Below, one piece after another: positions 37,496 through 51,226 of a stretch of 64,000 bases of DNA. How positions within the stretch are numbered: the stretch's first letter is position 1; each line of letters opens with the position of its first letter. The notes below the pieces were generated by a model. The model saw only the letters and a list, made by a program, of their open reading frames with translations. It did no database searches and was not told where the DNA came from. The translations under genes were made by a program, and so were the position numbers. Origin of the DNA: Serinus canaria (taxonomy: Eukaryota > Chordata > Aves > Passeriformes > Fringillidae); contig NC_066323.1 of the NCBI RefSeq assembly GCF_022539315.1, positions 12,513,219 to 12,577,218 of the forward strand, read 5' to 3'.

Positions 37496-38002
37496 AAAGA
37501 AATACTTTTGCTAACTGTTATGTATTGTGCTCTTTATTTCCTATTTTATTCTTTTTATTGGCCTGAACAACATGATGTTAAAATGCTGGCATGTGTCTTC
37601 CCCCCTTCTGATCATCTGATCTCAAAGAATTGTTTGAGTCCTGAAAAAGAGGTTGCTTTATTATTATTTTTGTTCTTTCACATGATGAGAAATCCTCCTG
37701 AGGAGAGAGCTGTATCTGTGGAAAGCATCTGACTCCTGAACAGATTGTGGGTTAAAGGAGTCAAAGGAGTCACTTGGACAATACAAATAAGTAGTCATTT
37801 ATTATATGCAAATATAACAGGTTGACATAAAACCCATGACTTCACTCAACTAGAAAATAATACTATAACTCAGATATGTTTTTGAAGTTGCTGTTTAGCT
37901 TCGTATAAGGGGAGAAAATCTCCTGTAGCTCAGATGGGCTTATTTGAAACCAAAGCTTTTGATGTTATAATGTGCAGTCTAAATTCATTAATCCCTCTGT
38001 TC

Positions 38003-38026
38003 AAAAAAAAAAAAAAGAAAAAAAAA
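38003..38026 (+). repeat. A-rich tract
   Basis: Fourteen A, one G and nine A follow each other. I see no AATAAA close upstream. Confidence 0.9.
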
Positions 38027-39205
38027 GTCCCTTAAATGAGTAATAAACATAATAATGAAAATAACTGCCAGGAAGAACATGAGTTACATCACACTTAGTG
38101 TTCCAGCTAAAGATGAAAATTAACTTTGGAAACAGGTTACGCTAAATGAATTTAATTTGTGTTTTGATACAGAACGTTTAAACATGTTGTTATTTCTGGC
38201 ACCAGGGCTGATAGCTATTAAATGAGAACATCTAAGAACATCAAAGGAACTGGACCTTTTATACTCTTCAGCACCCCCTTGGAGATGTTTATCTGGGCTG
38301 TTATCTGGATCCCATACAAGCATCGAACAATGTGCCAGTCTCACCAAGTTACTCTCTTTTCCCAAAAGTTCTGACGCATGCATTTCCTGCACAAATGTTC
38401 CATATTTTAGAGTTCACTACAAGTGCACAAATAGAAGTAGTTTGTACTAACAGACTTGACTGTAGATACTTGAAGTTTTTCTTCTATAAAGTATTTGAAA
38501 TAGAAAAGAAAACTTCCTTCTGTTTGACTCAAACTAAGTTTCCAGATGTCAGGGTCAAAGGTTGGAGATAAAAGTATCAGGTTTTGGCCTACTCTAACTA
38601 GACTCCAGACCCAAATGTGTGAGATCTTCCCTAGAGGGGGTTCCTTTTTGTGCTGGTTCATTTTTCTTCTTTAGCTTCTCCCAGTAAGAGGTCCCATTCC
38701 ATGCTGCTGAATTATGATACTTCATCTCAATCGTTAAGACACTTAAAACTTGTATTTACTGTTTAACACTTGGCTGCAAGTCAAACCTTTTAAATATCTC
38801 TTTTTAAAACTTTTCCACTTTTGAAGGCTGTTAATTCTTTTCTTCCTGGGGCTTTGGTGTCCGTGTGTGGGTCCTCTTGGCTGACATTACGAGACTCCTG
38901 CTCCAACTATGCCAACAGTGGGCAGTAAAACAAGAGGCCTTACAATTTACACAGAGCCTCAGTAGATGTATAAAGGCTACAGGATATTAGCCCTGCTCTC
39001 CTCTTGGCATGTTCACTGGCTTTTTGGTTTGTTTCTTTCCACCAGCAGCTGAAACTCCTTAACTACCTCAGAGAAAAATCTAAAATTGGTGCACAAATTA
39101 ATAGATGAGCCCTGTTGGTTGAGTCGAATACAAATGTACATATTAGGGTTTAATACAATAAAATGAAGGCTGTGAGGGCTAATTGTAGGAGTTACAGCTC
39201 AGGTC

Positions 39206-39640
39206 TAACCTATTTCTGGTCACAGGGCGAATACTTTGCTAAAGCCTGAAGGTTTGCATGTGTGAAGAAAGCACCCATCTGGTCAGAGAGGAGCTGTGGA
39301 GCCAAGAGACCTGGAGGCATTCTTCCTGCACTCCAGCTCCGTGGGGGAAAAGGTACGGCTTGGTTACGGATCCTGACTTCGCTCCCTCTCCTCCTCTGTG
39401 TTTCCTTAGGCATCTACATTCCCATGTGGTACACAAATGTGCCTGCTCCCCATGCCTTCCCCACAGTGCTGTCCTGGCTCCACTCATGGAAGCACGCCAA
39501 ATTTTCGGCATTTGGCTAAGGCAGAACACGCTCTGAGAGGTGACCAGCACTGTGACATTCAGTGCATAGCTTGGACAGACCAGTTGCTTAAAGGTGGCCT
39601 CAGAGATGGGATTTTACTCTGTTAAATCACTCCACTGGGC
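39206..39640. other. GC-richer segment with overlapping chance-like frames
   Basis: This segment is richer in G+C than its flanks and has a few CpGs. The plus frame from 39262 is open for 85 codons, and a frame on the opposite strand is also open, as expected from composition. A splice-acceptor-like 'gtttccttag' ends at 39409, followed by about 110 open bases, but there is no good donor right after the stop. I do not recognise the peptide and do not call a gene. Confidence 0.25.
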
Positions 39641-42600
39641 AGGAAGCAAAAGAAGATCTTTCACAGGTACTAGAGGAATAACTAATAAAATCACTAAAGA
39701 CAATTGAACTGGCACTTGCAGATGTAGACCTAAGGGAAGGAAGTAAAGTTGCATGAAGGAAGTGAGAGCCATTATTTATGCTGGAAGAAGGCTTCACCTC
39801 CAAGTGCCAATTTTTACCTTAGTGCAGAAAAGCACTTCAGGATATCACACAAAGCAGAGACAGAAAACACCTTTTAGGTTGCCAAGTTTAGTCCCCTGTG
39901 AATATTTGGTTTTCCCCATGTGTGGGGTGTGATGGATGCTTTGTACTGTCTGGTTTGAGCAATCCAGGCAATAGCAACTTGACTACTTCCCTTGGATGGG
40001 AGTGTTACCAGCAGTTTGAAAGGCTTTTGCTTTTGCTTTTTCTATGACAGGGCAATTAGGGAAGTCAGATGCCTGCTATGTTTGGAAGCCCCTGGAGGAA
40101 TGAGGTAGTAGGAGAGTCTGCAAGTTATGGTGGTGTGGAAAAAAGGCCTCTCTTTGTGAGCTGTCAAGGAGTTCTGTGCGTGAGGGCAGTGGCACAGAAA
40201 GTCAAATGAACAGTGAAATCAGTGGAGGAAATGGCTGCTGACAGAACGAAACCTTGAGAGAAACTTCACAAATGGCAGATCTAGTCTGAGTTCAGGTCAG
40301 TAATCACTAACAAGTTGGTGTAGTTGTAGAAATTGGACTTCCTGTAGATAGGGGACTGTCACAGTGGGACTATGATAAAGATGAGCTCAAAGAGACAAGG
40401 AAACGCCAGACGGATAGGAATGAGAAAAATTTCCATAGTAAAATCCTGGGGTCAGGATGTGCTGGAGCCTTGCTGGTAGTAAAGCAGCAGTAGTTATGGG
40501 CTGGGGCAGAGAAGAAAGTCTGGGCTGGATGAGATGAAGGAAGAAGGGTTGACAGTCTCACAATGAGGCAGAGCAATATTTAATATCCTGCGCATGCATT
40601 AAGGTTGGTAAACATGATTATTATAAGTAATTATTTTAATGTTGCTATAGCAGGGAAAAGAAAGTTCCCATCTGTTTTGCTCTACTGCAAATGCATGAAT
40701 TGTTCCTGTGTGTTATATATATATTAGCATCATGGTAGTAATAATTTTCATGAAGGAGTCCACATTGTAGTGATTTTTGCAGCTGCTATTTTATACTTTG
40801 CTTCTTTACATACAGGCATTTTTTGCTTGAGATTACTTGTTTGATTTGGTTTAAAGTGAACCCACACTAAATGGTTACCCTTGTTCACCTGTGGTCTTGT
40901 GACCAAATTCTGTTTCTCTTCAGTGAGTCCAGTTATTCTGACTTGTTTTATCCCCTACCCATTGTGAAATAACAGAACTTCTTATCAGGTGTTTTTGTTT
41001 GTCAGCTATTTATAGGCCAACTCTTTCGGGCAAAATTCTCCCTTCACCCCTGAACTCAAATCTAGTGGAAGCTCTCTTGGAATTATGTGAGGTCCAACAA
41101 AAATCCACATGGTTCCCTCCTTTTAGTGGCCCACCAGTAAGCTCAGGCAGGAATTATTGCAGTAACCAGAAAGCTAAGGAGAAACTCAGGAATTAAGGCA
41201 CAGTTCTGCTTGGCTCTCAACTGCAGAGCAGTTCAGTGAAATGCCAGCATTAACAAGTTTAAACTGCCTTTTAAACAAGTTCAGCCATATTTTATACCTT
41301 TCTATATTTTATACCTTAAGAGATCAAAAATCATATATGCTTCCAGTAGTATTTTAAAAATTAACCTGGAGCTTTTGAAAATGTTAGCACTTGGTTCTTT
41401 CTGAGGCCCATGTGACTTGAAACATTTTAAAATGCAAGGTTTTTTTTTTTTTTAATTAGATTTCATAAACTCTGTCCCTTTACATATTTTTTCTTTTTAA
41501 GACCTGCTTTCAATCTGTTACTAAACACACCTGCAAGGAGCTTTATTCTTCTCATGCACCACTGTTTGAACAGTGATTTTAAAGAAAGCAGCCTCTGACA
41601 GCTACCTGACAATGAAGAGTGAATTGATGATATAATAAAAGTCATATTTAGAATAAAACCCCTGAATTTATTGGGAATGCAAAAGCAAAACCACACAGCA
41701 GGTCAGAGAGAAGCTTAGTTATATGTAAGGAAGGATATTTTGCAGGGCAGTTTGACAGGACCATGCCTGTGAGTAGCTGGGCCATGGGCAGTGAGAAACA
41801 AGGATGAAAACAGATTGTTTTCTGCAGAATCACTGCTGGTGCTGCTCTGGGAGAGAGCAGAGAGAGTAAAGGAGAAAGCAGAGTGATGTGAGATGAGCAC
41901 TGGCGAGGAAGCATTTGGATCTGTGAACAAAGAAGCCTCTTGCTGTTTGCTTCCTGCTCTGCTTGCTCTCTGATTGTCAGGGGCTGGAGGTGATTTACTG
42001 AACAGTCTGGACTTTGCATTTGGTATTTGCAGTTACATTTGAAAAATCTGGCTTCAAGTGAGGTGTTGTGTTGGGGTTTTTTTCTAGCTAGGTTTGCATA
42101 TTGCAAAGAAAATACGTTAATGTTTCCTTTTCCCTCTCTTTTGCTTTTTGCCTCCATTGTTTTTATGGAAGTTGCATTTGTAAAAACTTTATAGGAACTG
42201 GGATAGAATCAAAGACTGACAACAAGACAAACAAAATATCTCAATAATTGAAATCAAGAGTTTATTTGTTTATTTATTGAAATCACTAAATTCCATCTGA
42301 TACATATATATTATATCCATACACAAGATTCATCCCAATTATGCATCTGTCTCTGTGTGTGTGAGGGCACGTGTGCTTTTGCTAATAACTACTTTTGTTC
42401 TTCCTAAAGTGCCATCAAAGAATTCAAGCTGTAAACTTCCCTGGACAGCAAAATAATTTTGACCCACTTACACTGGGGTAATGACCTTTCCCTTCTTGTC
42501 ATTCTTCTGTTCCACATTTTTAATGTCTCTTTAAAGTACATTAAATACAACCAAATATAGCAGCTATAAAAGCCAATGAACACTTTCAAAGAAAAACTGC

Positions 42601-43177
42601 TGTTTGATCATCTCAAATGGAATGAAGGAGAAATGCACTCAGTAGAGTCTTTCTGTAGATTTGTTTTTGTTTTTAAAGTGATTTTTTTTCAGTTTGTTTT
42701 CAAAGGAAAAGAACAAACTGTTCCAGATTTGGAATAAATCATGAGGTCACTTGAAACAACACCAGAAAAATCCAACACAAAACCCCTCTCAACTTATCTC
42801 CTAAAATTTTTTTCACAAACTGGACAAAATCAGTTATATTTGAGAGACCATGGTCATTCTGATTGTATGTTTTAATAGTGCTGTAATTGACCAGGAGTGC
42901 TCATTGGATCACATTTGAAGAGGTTGTAGAGAGTACATCCAGACTTCTGAAACATGTTATTTGAAATAATTTGTCAAGTATATCTTGAGTCTGACTGTAG
43001 TTTTGCTGTTCTAACATTGGAATACCTCCATTGTGGTCAGCAAGCTAATTCAAATGTTACATGTTTATTGACATGTTTGTTATCTGATTTTTGGTGTCTT
43101 AGCAATTTGTTGTAACTGTGGAATGGCTGTGGAGATGACCAAAAGGGTCACTGACAGCAAATTATTGTAATTGTAAT
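39641..43177. other. Unique noncoding sequence
   Basis: No gene is seen. The minus-strand frame of 169 codons at 41648-42157 is the longest outside CR1, but it has no recognisable domain or repeated family signature. Short pieces near 41028-41045 and 42460-42480 resemble ancient sauropsid repeat text ('caaaattctcccttcac', 'cacttacactggggtaat') but are too short to call. Confidence 0.5.
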
Positions 43178-43211
43178 TTTTGTGCACTGTAATACTGTAC
43201 AGTGCACAAAA
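43178..43211. repeat. Perfect 14-bp inverted repeat, 6-nt spacer
   Basis: The arm 43178-43191 ('ttttgtgcactgta') is the exact reverse complement of 43198-43211, with 'atactg' between. It contains two GTGCAC palindromes, one per arm. A perfect match this long with so small a spacer is not expected by chance in 64 kb. As RNA it would form a 34-nt hairpin, which is too short for a microRNA precursor unless the flanks pair, and I see only weak flank pairing. Confidence 0.95.
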
Positions 43212-43958
43212 GCATTATTCACCCCATTGTTGTCACTGGACTGGTTTTATAAAACCCCTGAAGGGTATGGTCTTTTCAACTCCTTTGCTGCCACCTTCAG
43301 TTCTCCCACACTTATCCTTGATCTTGGACAAATAGGAAATACATAGGGAACAACATAAACTTAATTAGGGAAGACATGGGCCATTAGGGAAGAAGGTAGG
43401 TCTACTGGTAGCGTTTCCAGGATTTAAAATGTGTCAGAACCATGTCTGTGAAACAAAATATGAGTTAAGTATCAGAATTAGACTCTACATCTAACAGAAA
43501 GGATTGAAAGAATTGCTCAGACTTTCTGCATAAGCACAGCCTAGAATTTGGCCTGCATTCTCCATTATTGACACTGGCTTTGGTTGAACTGTAGGAGCTG
43601 AGTGAAGACACACAGACTTGATTGATAGGCTTCAAGTGGCTTAAAATCCTCCAGTGGTGGTGTAAAGAAAAGAAAGCTTTTGTAGCTTCAACTATTCAGT
43701 GACTCTTATCAAATAACTGGTGCTACTTCTGTCTACAGGCTTTTCTTCCTAGACTCCCATAAACTGTGGCTAAAATCCAGGGTTCTCTCCACTGAACATC
43801 AGTCAACGAATCCATGGGCTTAAGATGTCACCTTGGGGACCTGGCAGGTATTCATCATTCCTTCAGCTGCTTTTGTCTCTCACCATAGCAGGAGTTCTCA
43901 GGCCCCTTTCTCAGAGTTTAACAATTTGCCAACCTCCTTGTAGAGTACAGTCAAAAAA
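43212..43958. other. Unique noncoding sequence
   Basis: No gene or repeat is seen. Confidence 0.5.
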
Positions 43959-43986
43959 ATCTTGGGAGTTTTTAAACTCCCAAGAT
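43959..43986. repeat. Perfect 13-bp inverted repeat, 2-nt spacer
   Basis: The arm 43959-43971 ('atcttgggagttt') is the exact reverse complement of 43974-43986, separated by TT. The 28-bp palindrome could extrude as a cruciform, or reflect a template-switch mutation. No known binding site of this length is recognised. Confidence 0.95.
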
Positions 43987-46900
43987 CATGTTAGAAAATT
44001 TTGCTGGTATTTGCACAGAAATCTTGGTCGGTGCACCACAGATGGTTGTGTTTGCATGGTCTTTAAAGGGGGTTGAGGGTGGGTGTGTAAGTGTATAGTG
44101 TATGAGGGAGAGGAATTCAAAGAATAAGCAGCAATTCAGCCTCATCCCCAATATGATGCTACAACCCCCTTACTACCCCAATATGTTGTAGGTAAATCTA
44201 TCCCCTAAGTACATGAACAAGTGGATATATTTCAGAAAACCAAATTAATTTAAAAGTATTTTTCATAAAAGTCAGATGGAGCCAATACAAGAAATAAAGT
44301 AGAATTGTGTTTGTATCTGTATTTGTATCATAACTAAACTGAAAAGTAAATGGAACTAAGCCATTTCCCTTAATAATTTTCTGCTCAATAATATAGTGTG
44401 AGTATCAATGCATATAAACTCAATGAGTGACTCAAGGCTTGTGTAAATGGGTACTCTCTTATCAGAGCTTTATAATAATTTTCATAATTTAAATATTTTC
44501 CCCTGACACTTAGTAATTTTAAATGTAGCCTTTAACTGAATTTTTAAATTAGTATGGGTTATACTTTAATTTCATTAATGATCCTGATAGTTTCTGAGTG
44601 ATCCCATTATATTAATTCTTCTTTAACACTGAGTTATTTACTCTTTATTTTGGTAATTTTCTCTGGATATTATTGTTCCTTAGTAATTTGCAGCATCTAG
44701 CTGATTCTGCTGATACATTAAAGAAGCAAAAAGAAAATTAAATTGCTGCCCATTTCAGTCAAACAAAATGCTTTTACAGATTAGTCTGTAGCTAAGAGAA
44801 ATGTGGAGGGAAAATTGTTGTGAATACAAAAACCCCCTTTTTTATGATGAGTAAAGTCTACAACTACACATGAAAACAAAGTGCTATAGCTACAGTTCTA
44901 CATCTTGCAAATGCTGAAATAAATTAATAATGTCTTAAATGTCTAAAATCTTAATGGCTTCTTAAACTCTTTATAAAAAGGACTTAACAGGTTTTATCCA
45001 TGTTTACAATTTACCACCACCTTGAATGTATAAAATAATGGAATTTTTAAAGGAAACACTGTATAAGGAGCTTTTATATTTAAATTTTGGGGCAGTTTCA
45101 ATGAATCTGTAAATGCAGTTAAAGTTTTAAGCCCCTGTGATTCATAATGTGTATTCCTTTCAAAAATAATTCATGTAAAGCAACTCCAGATGCTAGATGT
45201 GTTTTTACATTAGAAAAAAATACATGTATTGTAGACAGATAAAGGCTAACAGCAAAAAAAAAAAAATTAGTAATTTTACTGATTGAAAGAAGAATTTCAT
45301 CACTGTGTGATGGTGCTTTCAGTAACACACACATTACTAGCAATAGGCTGTGGGCTGAGAATAAGAACCTCCTCTTTGCTCCTTTGGAAGGGAATGGGGT
45401 GCTTTACATGGGGAAGATTCAAAAAGTCTGCGTCAAAGAAAACTTGATCTTGTGGATATTTTGGGGCAAATGCAGTTCAGTTGCACAGCTCTGCCAGCTC
45501 AGGCATCAGGTCTCCCCTGAGATTGCTCCCCCAAGCATTTCCTCACCCCACACAAGCAGTGGCTTTGTTTGTGTGGCTGCCCCACTGGCCACCTACACAT
45601 TCACATTTCCACTGTCACCCCTGCTCCACGTGAAAATGCAGCTGTTCTGTGACAGAGAGCAGGCAAGAGCTGCAGCCCAGTGCTGCTGTGGGATGGAAAA
45701 TACTGGCTTTTGAATGATGAGAGTTTAGTTATGCAAAGAGTCTGTCTTGTCCTTCACAGCCCAGTTGCTGTGATGCTGTTTAAAGCATTGGACTACTGGC
45801 TGAGAGGATGCCCAGTGTGTAGCTGATAATTCTTAACTGACATGATCTGCTAAAGATACAAGTATATGTAAAAATATAGCAGTAAAGGGACATCCAGGGG
45901 TACAATGCTAGCTTCTCCACTTGCATAGAGGTCTGAAGTTTGTTAATGATAATAGAAGTGAAAATTACTCCATCTGTTAGGAGAAATGTTTACTCCTCTG
46001 TACCTGGAAGCTTGCATCTCTCTGCAGCTTATTGTCAGTTTTACTTTGTCAGTTTTACATCAAGCAGCAGGGAAAAGAAAGCATAAAAATCAAAATGAGC
46101 TGAAAAATACCTTTCAAGCTGATTTACGGAATAAGATATATTACTGAAAAAGATCTGCTTCCTTTGATGTTATCCAGCTCACCATACTATGCATAGTTTA
46201 TGGATATGAGAGGTAGGAGATTCTTGGAAAAATGCATGTTCTTCAAACAATAACAATTTGAACAGGTTAATTCCAAACCCTCTAAATGTTAGAGTCTGAA
46301 TATATTGTATTATAATATTGACAGTAAAATAAAAAACAAACAGTCTAAGACATATCTAAATTTTGTGCTTGGGAATTTAGGCTGATACTGCCACAGAAAT
46401 TGAGATAACAGTTTGCAAAAGAGCTGAGAAAAATGGCCTTGAAAATCAGTTAAGGTCAAAGACCTACACGCTTCAGGTTCTGACTTCTGCCAGAGGATCC
46501 AGTTTACCTGTAACAAAGCAAAACTCTGCCATTCTCAAGGAATCTAGAGCATTCAGAAAAACAATCTTCTGCTCCCTTTTTGGTTTACTTTTCACCTGTG
46601 GCTTTTTGGTCCATGTGGTTTCTTTTTAGAAAAAAAAAAATAGCAGAGAGGAGAGTCCAAGCAGCCATTCTTCCTGTAGGATGAGGCTCACCTCTTCCCC
46701 TCCTGTTCAGTCTCCTGCTATCCTTCAAAGTGTAGGAGTGGTGCCTCTGAAGTCTTTGTCATTTAGCAGCTGTGGGAATTGAATTCATTTTGCCTGGTGT
46801 CATAGCCAGCCCTTCTCATCCCAGCAGCTACAACCCCCTGATTGTTTGGGTCTGTTCCTACCCCAACATGCCTGAGGAAGGGCAGTTGACACACTGAGAC

Positions 46901-49900
46901 ACAGTGTGACAGTGTCACCTGAGCTGTGGGACATCAGTGCACACCTAGGCTGTGATCTAACTCATTCAGGGTGTGGGGTTCAGGCTTTTGTCACACAGAG
47001 GTTGAATCCTGGTTTTGGAGGGAAGGGTGACCCTTCAGGCAGAGAGAAATGAGTCTGACTGAGCAGTGGACTGGACACTCAGGGAGCAGCACAACAATTA
47101 AATGATATGGTGACTGTTGTCCCTGGCCCCTTTCCATAAAAACACATAAATATAGCTAGACATATATAAGTGGATAATCACTTAATTCCTAAATAATGCC
47201 AGTAGCTGGGGGCTTCAATGGGCATGATTTCAGTGCAGAAAGCAATGCTACTATCCTGGAAATCCTGAATAAACACAGGACAGTGAGTTTTATTGTTCAA
47301 GTCCTTGAGGGAACTTTCAGCAGCTGCTGTGTTTAGTGAGATTGGCATGTTGAATTTGTTCCACAGTATATCCTGTAATCTGTGGATCCTAAATCAATGC
47401 ACTCACCTGTCCAGAGTGAAGGGACAAGTCTTAAGGTGTTCACAGGAAACCTGCAGACAAAACACAGTGCTTAGTGCTTACAGGGACCTGGAGAGATTTT
47501 CTGGACTGCGCTTCAGAGCTGGGTCCCCACATGCCACGAGTTGCAGGGGCATTCAGTTGCCACCACACAGCAGGTTAGTTCCATTTAAGAAGCCATGTTC
47601 TGCTGACCTCTCTGCCTTTCCAGAAAATTCTGGGATCTGTCTGTCCCCATATCATATCTGACATCTTTTGGTTCATTTTCACTGCTAAGTAGCTGAATAT
47701 CCATTTAATACTTAATGCCTGAGAAGCCATAGAAATCTTGATGCTGTGGTCTTTGAAGTCTTATTCTTGTCCACTGCTTTTCATTTCAAATGCTTGTCTT
47801 GCTCAGGGGACATACAGATTGGAGCCAGAAAACAGCAAAAATCCTGAGAAAGCTGCAACTAAACTGCTTAATGTTCCATGACTTTTATCCTCTCCTTTCT
47901 GTTCTATTTCATGTGTTAAGTCAATCCTGCTAACCAGTTAATATTCAAAAGTAGATTTAATTAATATTGATAAAATTAGTTTCACAGTTACTGATTTTGG
48001 ATTTCACATGGACATCACCTTTTGCAGGATAAGACCAAAACACAGTGCACTTGTCAGAGCAAGGCATTCTCTCCTGTTTGTGATTTGCTGCATAAAGAAT
48101 ACTAGATGGCTCACCCATCTCCTTCTTTCTTAGGGATTTTTTTTTAAAGAACTTATTATGGGACCTGTATATAGGTGTTACCTGATAGAATAAAATACAT
48201 TTGACGACTCTGAGTTGGAGAAGTTTTATAATGTCTGCTTGTTATGGATTTACACTGTCAGCTGCTAATACAGCATTTCAGTATTTCATTGTGTGCAGCT
48301 CCTGTATGTTTGGAAAAAACTATCTTATGAACTAAGCAATGTATTCTGACTGATACTTGAAAACAATGAAAAGTCTGTGTTTGGTTTTGATTGTTTGTTA
48401 TTTTTGTGAGACATCTCTAGAATCTGAAGTACATTTTGGAGCTTGAGAGGTGCCTGAAATGCAATGGGTATAAGAAGCATTACTGAGTTCTCAGCATTAG
48501 TCCTGTCTCAGGTTAGTTTATTATATTTGAAGTTTGGAATTTTAACGATATATTATCATATTTTGATGATTCTTACAGTAGAATGAAAATAAAAAGTGCT
48601 TAAAAACAAACATATACTTAAATTTTGGCAGATAAGTCCTTCTTAGTTAACACTTCACAGAAATTACTTGTATGTACTTGACAACAGCATACATTTTTCA
48701 TAAATCTGATTCTTGTGTTCTCAGGGAAAATATAAGGAAAGAACAGCAAAAAGGAATATGACATAGATGACATCTTGGCAAACTCGCCAAACTTATTATC
48801 ATCTACAATAAAACCCTGGAATATCAACCAGGCATGTAACTTTAGGTCATTCTATGCTATTTTTCCTCTTGATTTTTAGACTGTGGCCAAATTTGACATT
48901 TTTTTCCTTTTAAATACATGCATAATGTAGTCCCTCCTATCTTCCCACTGAGCCTGTTAAATTCCTGTTACCTGTAATACAAATGATAGCAGCTGTCTGC
49001 CCTGGAAATGAGCCTGGAGGTTTTTCCATTTGACAGAAATACTGGTACTAGTGGTATTGCAGCCTCCCTCTTCTGAATCATAGTGCTCTCTGCTCTTAGT
49101 CTGTTTTATATTATTACATTCAGGTTGGTTTTGTTCCTATTTTTAAGACCCCAACACTGGTTCCTCAGTGGATGGTCAGATCCCTTTCTTAAAATACAGG
49201 GTGTCCCTGTGTGTAATTAGTGCACTCAACATAATTTTGTTTTTCTCTGGCCTTATTTACAACTGAGACATTGCCCCAGTGGCTGTGGTGGTACAATGAC
49301 CTCTGGTTCTTGCTGGTATCCAAGGGGCACTGCTGCTGCCATTGGAACCACCAGCAGACACTGTGTCCTCATTGTGCCCTGGGGGAAAGCTGCTGCTCTT
49401 AATAACCTGTGCTCTGCTAAACTGGCCACAGAAATATCCTAGAATCCAGGATGTGAGAGGGAGGAACATCTTGTTTGTGACTCCTGAAGGAGCCCAATAA
49501 CAGGGACAGAAGGAGAAAAGCCAGGAGTCTGGAAGGGTGTGGATCTTGCCGTGTTGTGTCTTGCGCCAGAGCACTCAGAATGTGGCACTGCAGGGAAAAG
49601 GCTCATCATTCACAGCCATGAGGAACATATCCTTCCTTCTCAGTTGGAAAAGCTCTTTCTGTTTGCACCCCCCTCTTTTAATGATGTCCAGCTGTGGATT
49701 TAGGGGGCTTACTCTATATGAAAGTGTTGGCATTCAACAGTTGTGCTATAAACAGCACTGTGTACTTTGCTTCAGAATGATCTGTATCTTATAATGCATA
49801 TTACACAGATAGCAAATACTACAGATCAGAAAACAATTTCCACTTATCTGTTGCATTTGGGTAATATCAGTTTTTGCTGAGTTTTTCCTGTCTGTTGCCT

Positions 49901-50723
49901 AACTTTTTTAGCACAAAATTTACATGCTATGTAGGCACTTCAAGACATTTCAATTTGTTTTGGTTTTGTTTTATTTAAAAGCTATTTCAGATTGCCCAGG
50001 CATATTTTTGTCCCATATCACCAGCAGGACTCTTAAGCTCAGAATATATTATTGTTTTCTTGATGTGTTATGTGTTATCTGACATCTGCTTTCTTTGTCA
50101 TGCCAAATCCTCCAAGCAAAATTTTGAAAGACCTGAAAGATATTTTTAGTAAACATCTTCTGGCAATAATGCTTAATTTCATCACTACTCTTAAAAATTT
50201 TGTCTGCATGATAATTGCTTCTGAGTTTCCATACGGTCTCTCCATTGGCATTTAGGATTTTTTTCCTTTTTACTACACACCTCATGTAGCCGATGCCATA
50301 ACTTTTAGAAAGATAGTTATAAAAAGGTAATAATCTCTGTGATTTCCATTCCCTTCAGGCCAACTTCCTGAACAGAAGAAAAACTAAATTGTTGATGCAT
50401 GAGAAAACAAATACAGTGCTTTTATATGTACTGTAGTTTTTCTCTATAGCACTCCCTTAAAAACACTATTGCATAATTATCCTAATTACGTGGTTGCTGT
50501 CTGGCCAGCAAAAGAAGAGTTCAACAAAATAAGCTTCAGCAATTCTCTAAAGACTGCACTGGACTTTGGTACTATTTTCTCTGGTTCTGACCTTAACCTG
50601 GGACTGGAATTCATGTGAAAGCAAAAATTGACTCAATGCCAAATACTCCAAATTTTCTGCACTAATAAATGTTGGTAGGTTTATGCTAAGATGTCATTTT
50701 CTACAAAGCCAGCCTGAATTTCT

Positions 50724-50765
50724 TTCCAGTGCCTCAGTTTTTCCACTCATAAGCTGGGTTACTCA
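50724..50765 (+). repeat. Possible MIR-like fragment
   Basis: The text 'gcctcagtttttccactcat' followed by 'aagctgggtt' resembles the conserved 3' part of MIR elements, which reads as a CCTCAGTTTCC motif followed by a TAAAATGGG-like motif. The segment is only about 40 bp, so chance similarity cannot be excluded. Confidence 0.3.
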
Positions 50766-51210
50766 CTGGTTTGAAATCTGTGGATGTCATGTGTGTGTAA
50801 AAGTAATGAAGCATCATTGCTCATGTGTTTGTTTCAGGGTTTAAAGGGTGCCATCTTCTACCAGCCTTTGCTTGGAAGTTTTTAGCTGTGCAAGACTGTG
50901 GGAGCTGGTGCTTGCTTTGTTTGATAGCTCACTTCTTTCTAGCCAAGGGACTGTATGGATTTGAGGCTCACAGGTGGAGTTCTAGGTCATAGAGGAAGAG
51001 GATTCTCTGGTGTCCTCCTCACACCAGGGCAGAGGAATACAGAGCTCTTGACTGGGGTCCCATTTCAGCCCACTGTGAGCAGTCCTGCTTCCAGATCCTG
51101 CTCTTATACAAGAAAGAACAGATGAGTTCAAAAAGGTGACAACCTGCTGATTCATTTGCTTGTCTTTCATTTCATCTTCCCAGGAAATCTTGGCTGGCAT
51201 CAGATGTTGA

Positions 51211-51226
51211 TTTTTTTTTTTTTTTT
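51211..51226. repeat. Poly-T tract, 16 nt
   Basis: This is an uninterrupted T run with no retrocopy hallmarks next to it. Confidence 0.9.

Larger units (their letters stand above)
33962..39205. other. Unique AT-rich noncoding sequence
   Basis: No gene is seen. It contains a polypyrimidine tract (35347-35453), short ATCAGTTTAT-type repeats near 35788-35822, an 11-bp tandem duplication at 37474-37495 and an A-rich tract at 38003-38026. Confidence 0.5.

Noticed and set aside
39262..39519. 85-codon frame in a GC-richer segment, with an acceptor-like site inside
   Set aside because: No matching donor and no known protein similarity were recognised, and the opposite strand is equally open. It is kept only as a low-confidence segment.
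41648..42157. 169-codon minus-strand open frame
   Set aside because: There is no recognisable domain, composition bias or splice context. The length is within chance range for the number of frames searched.
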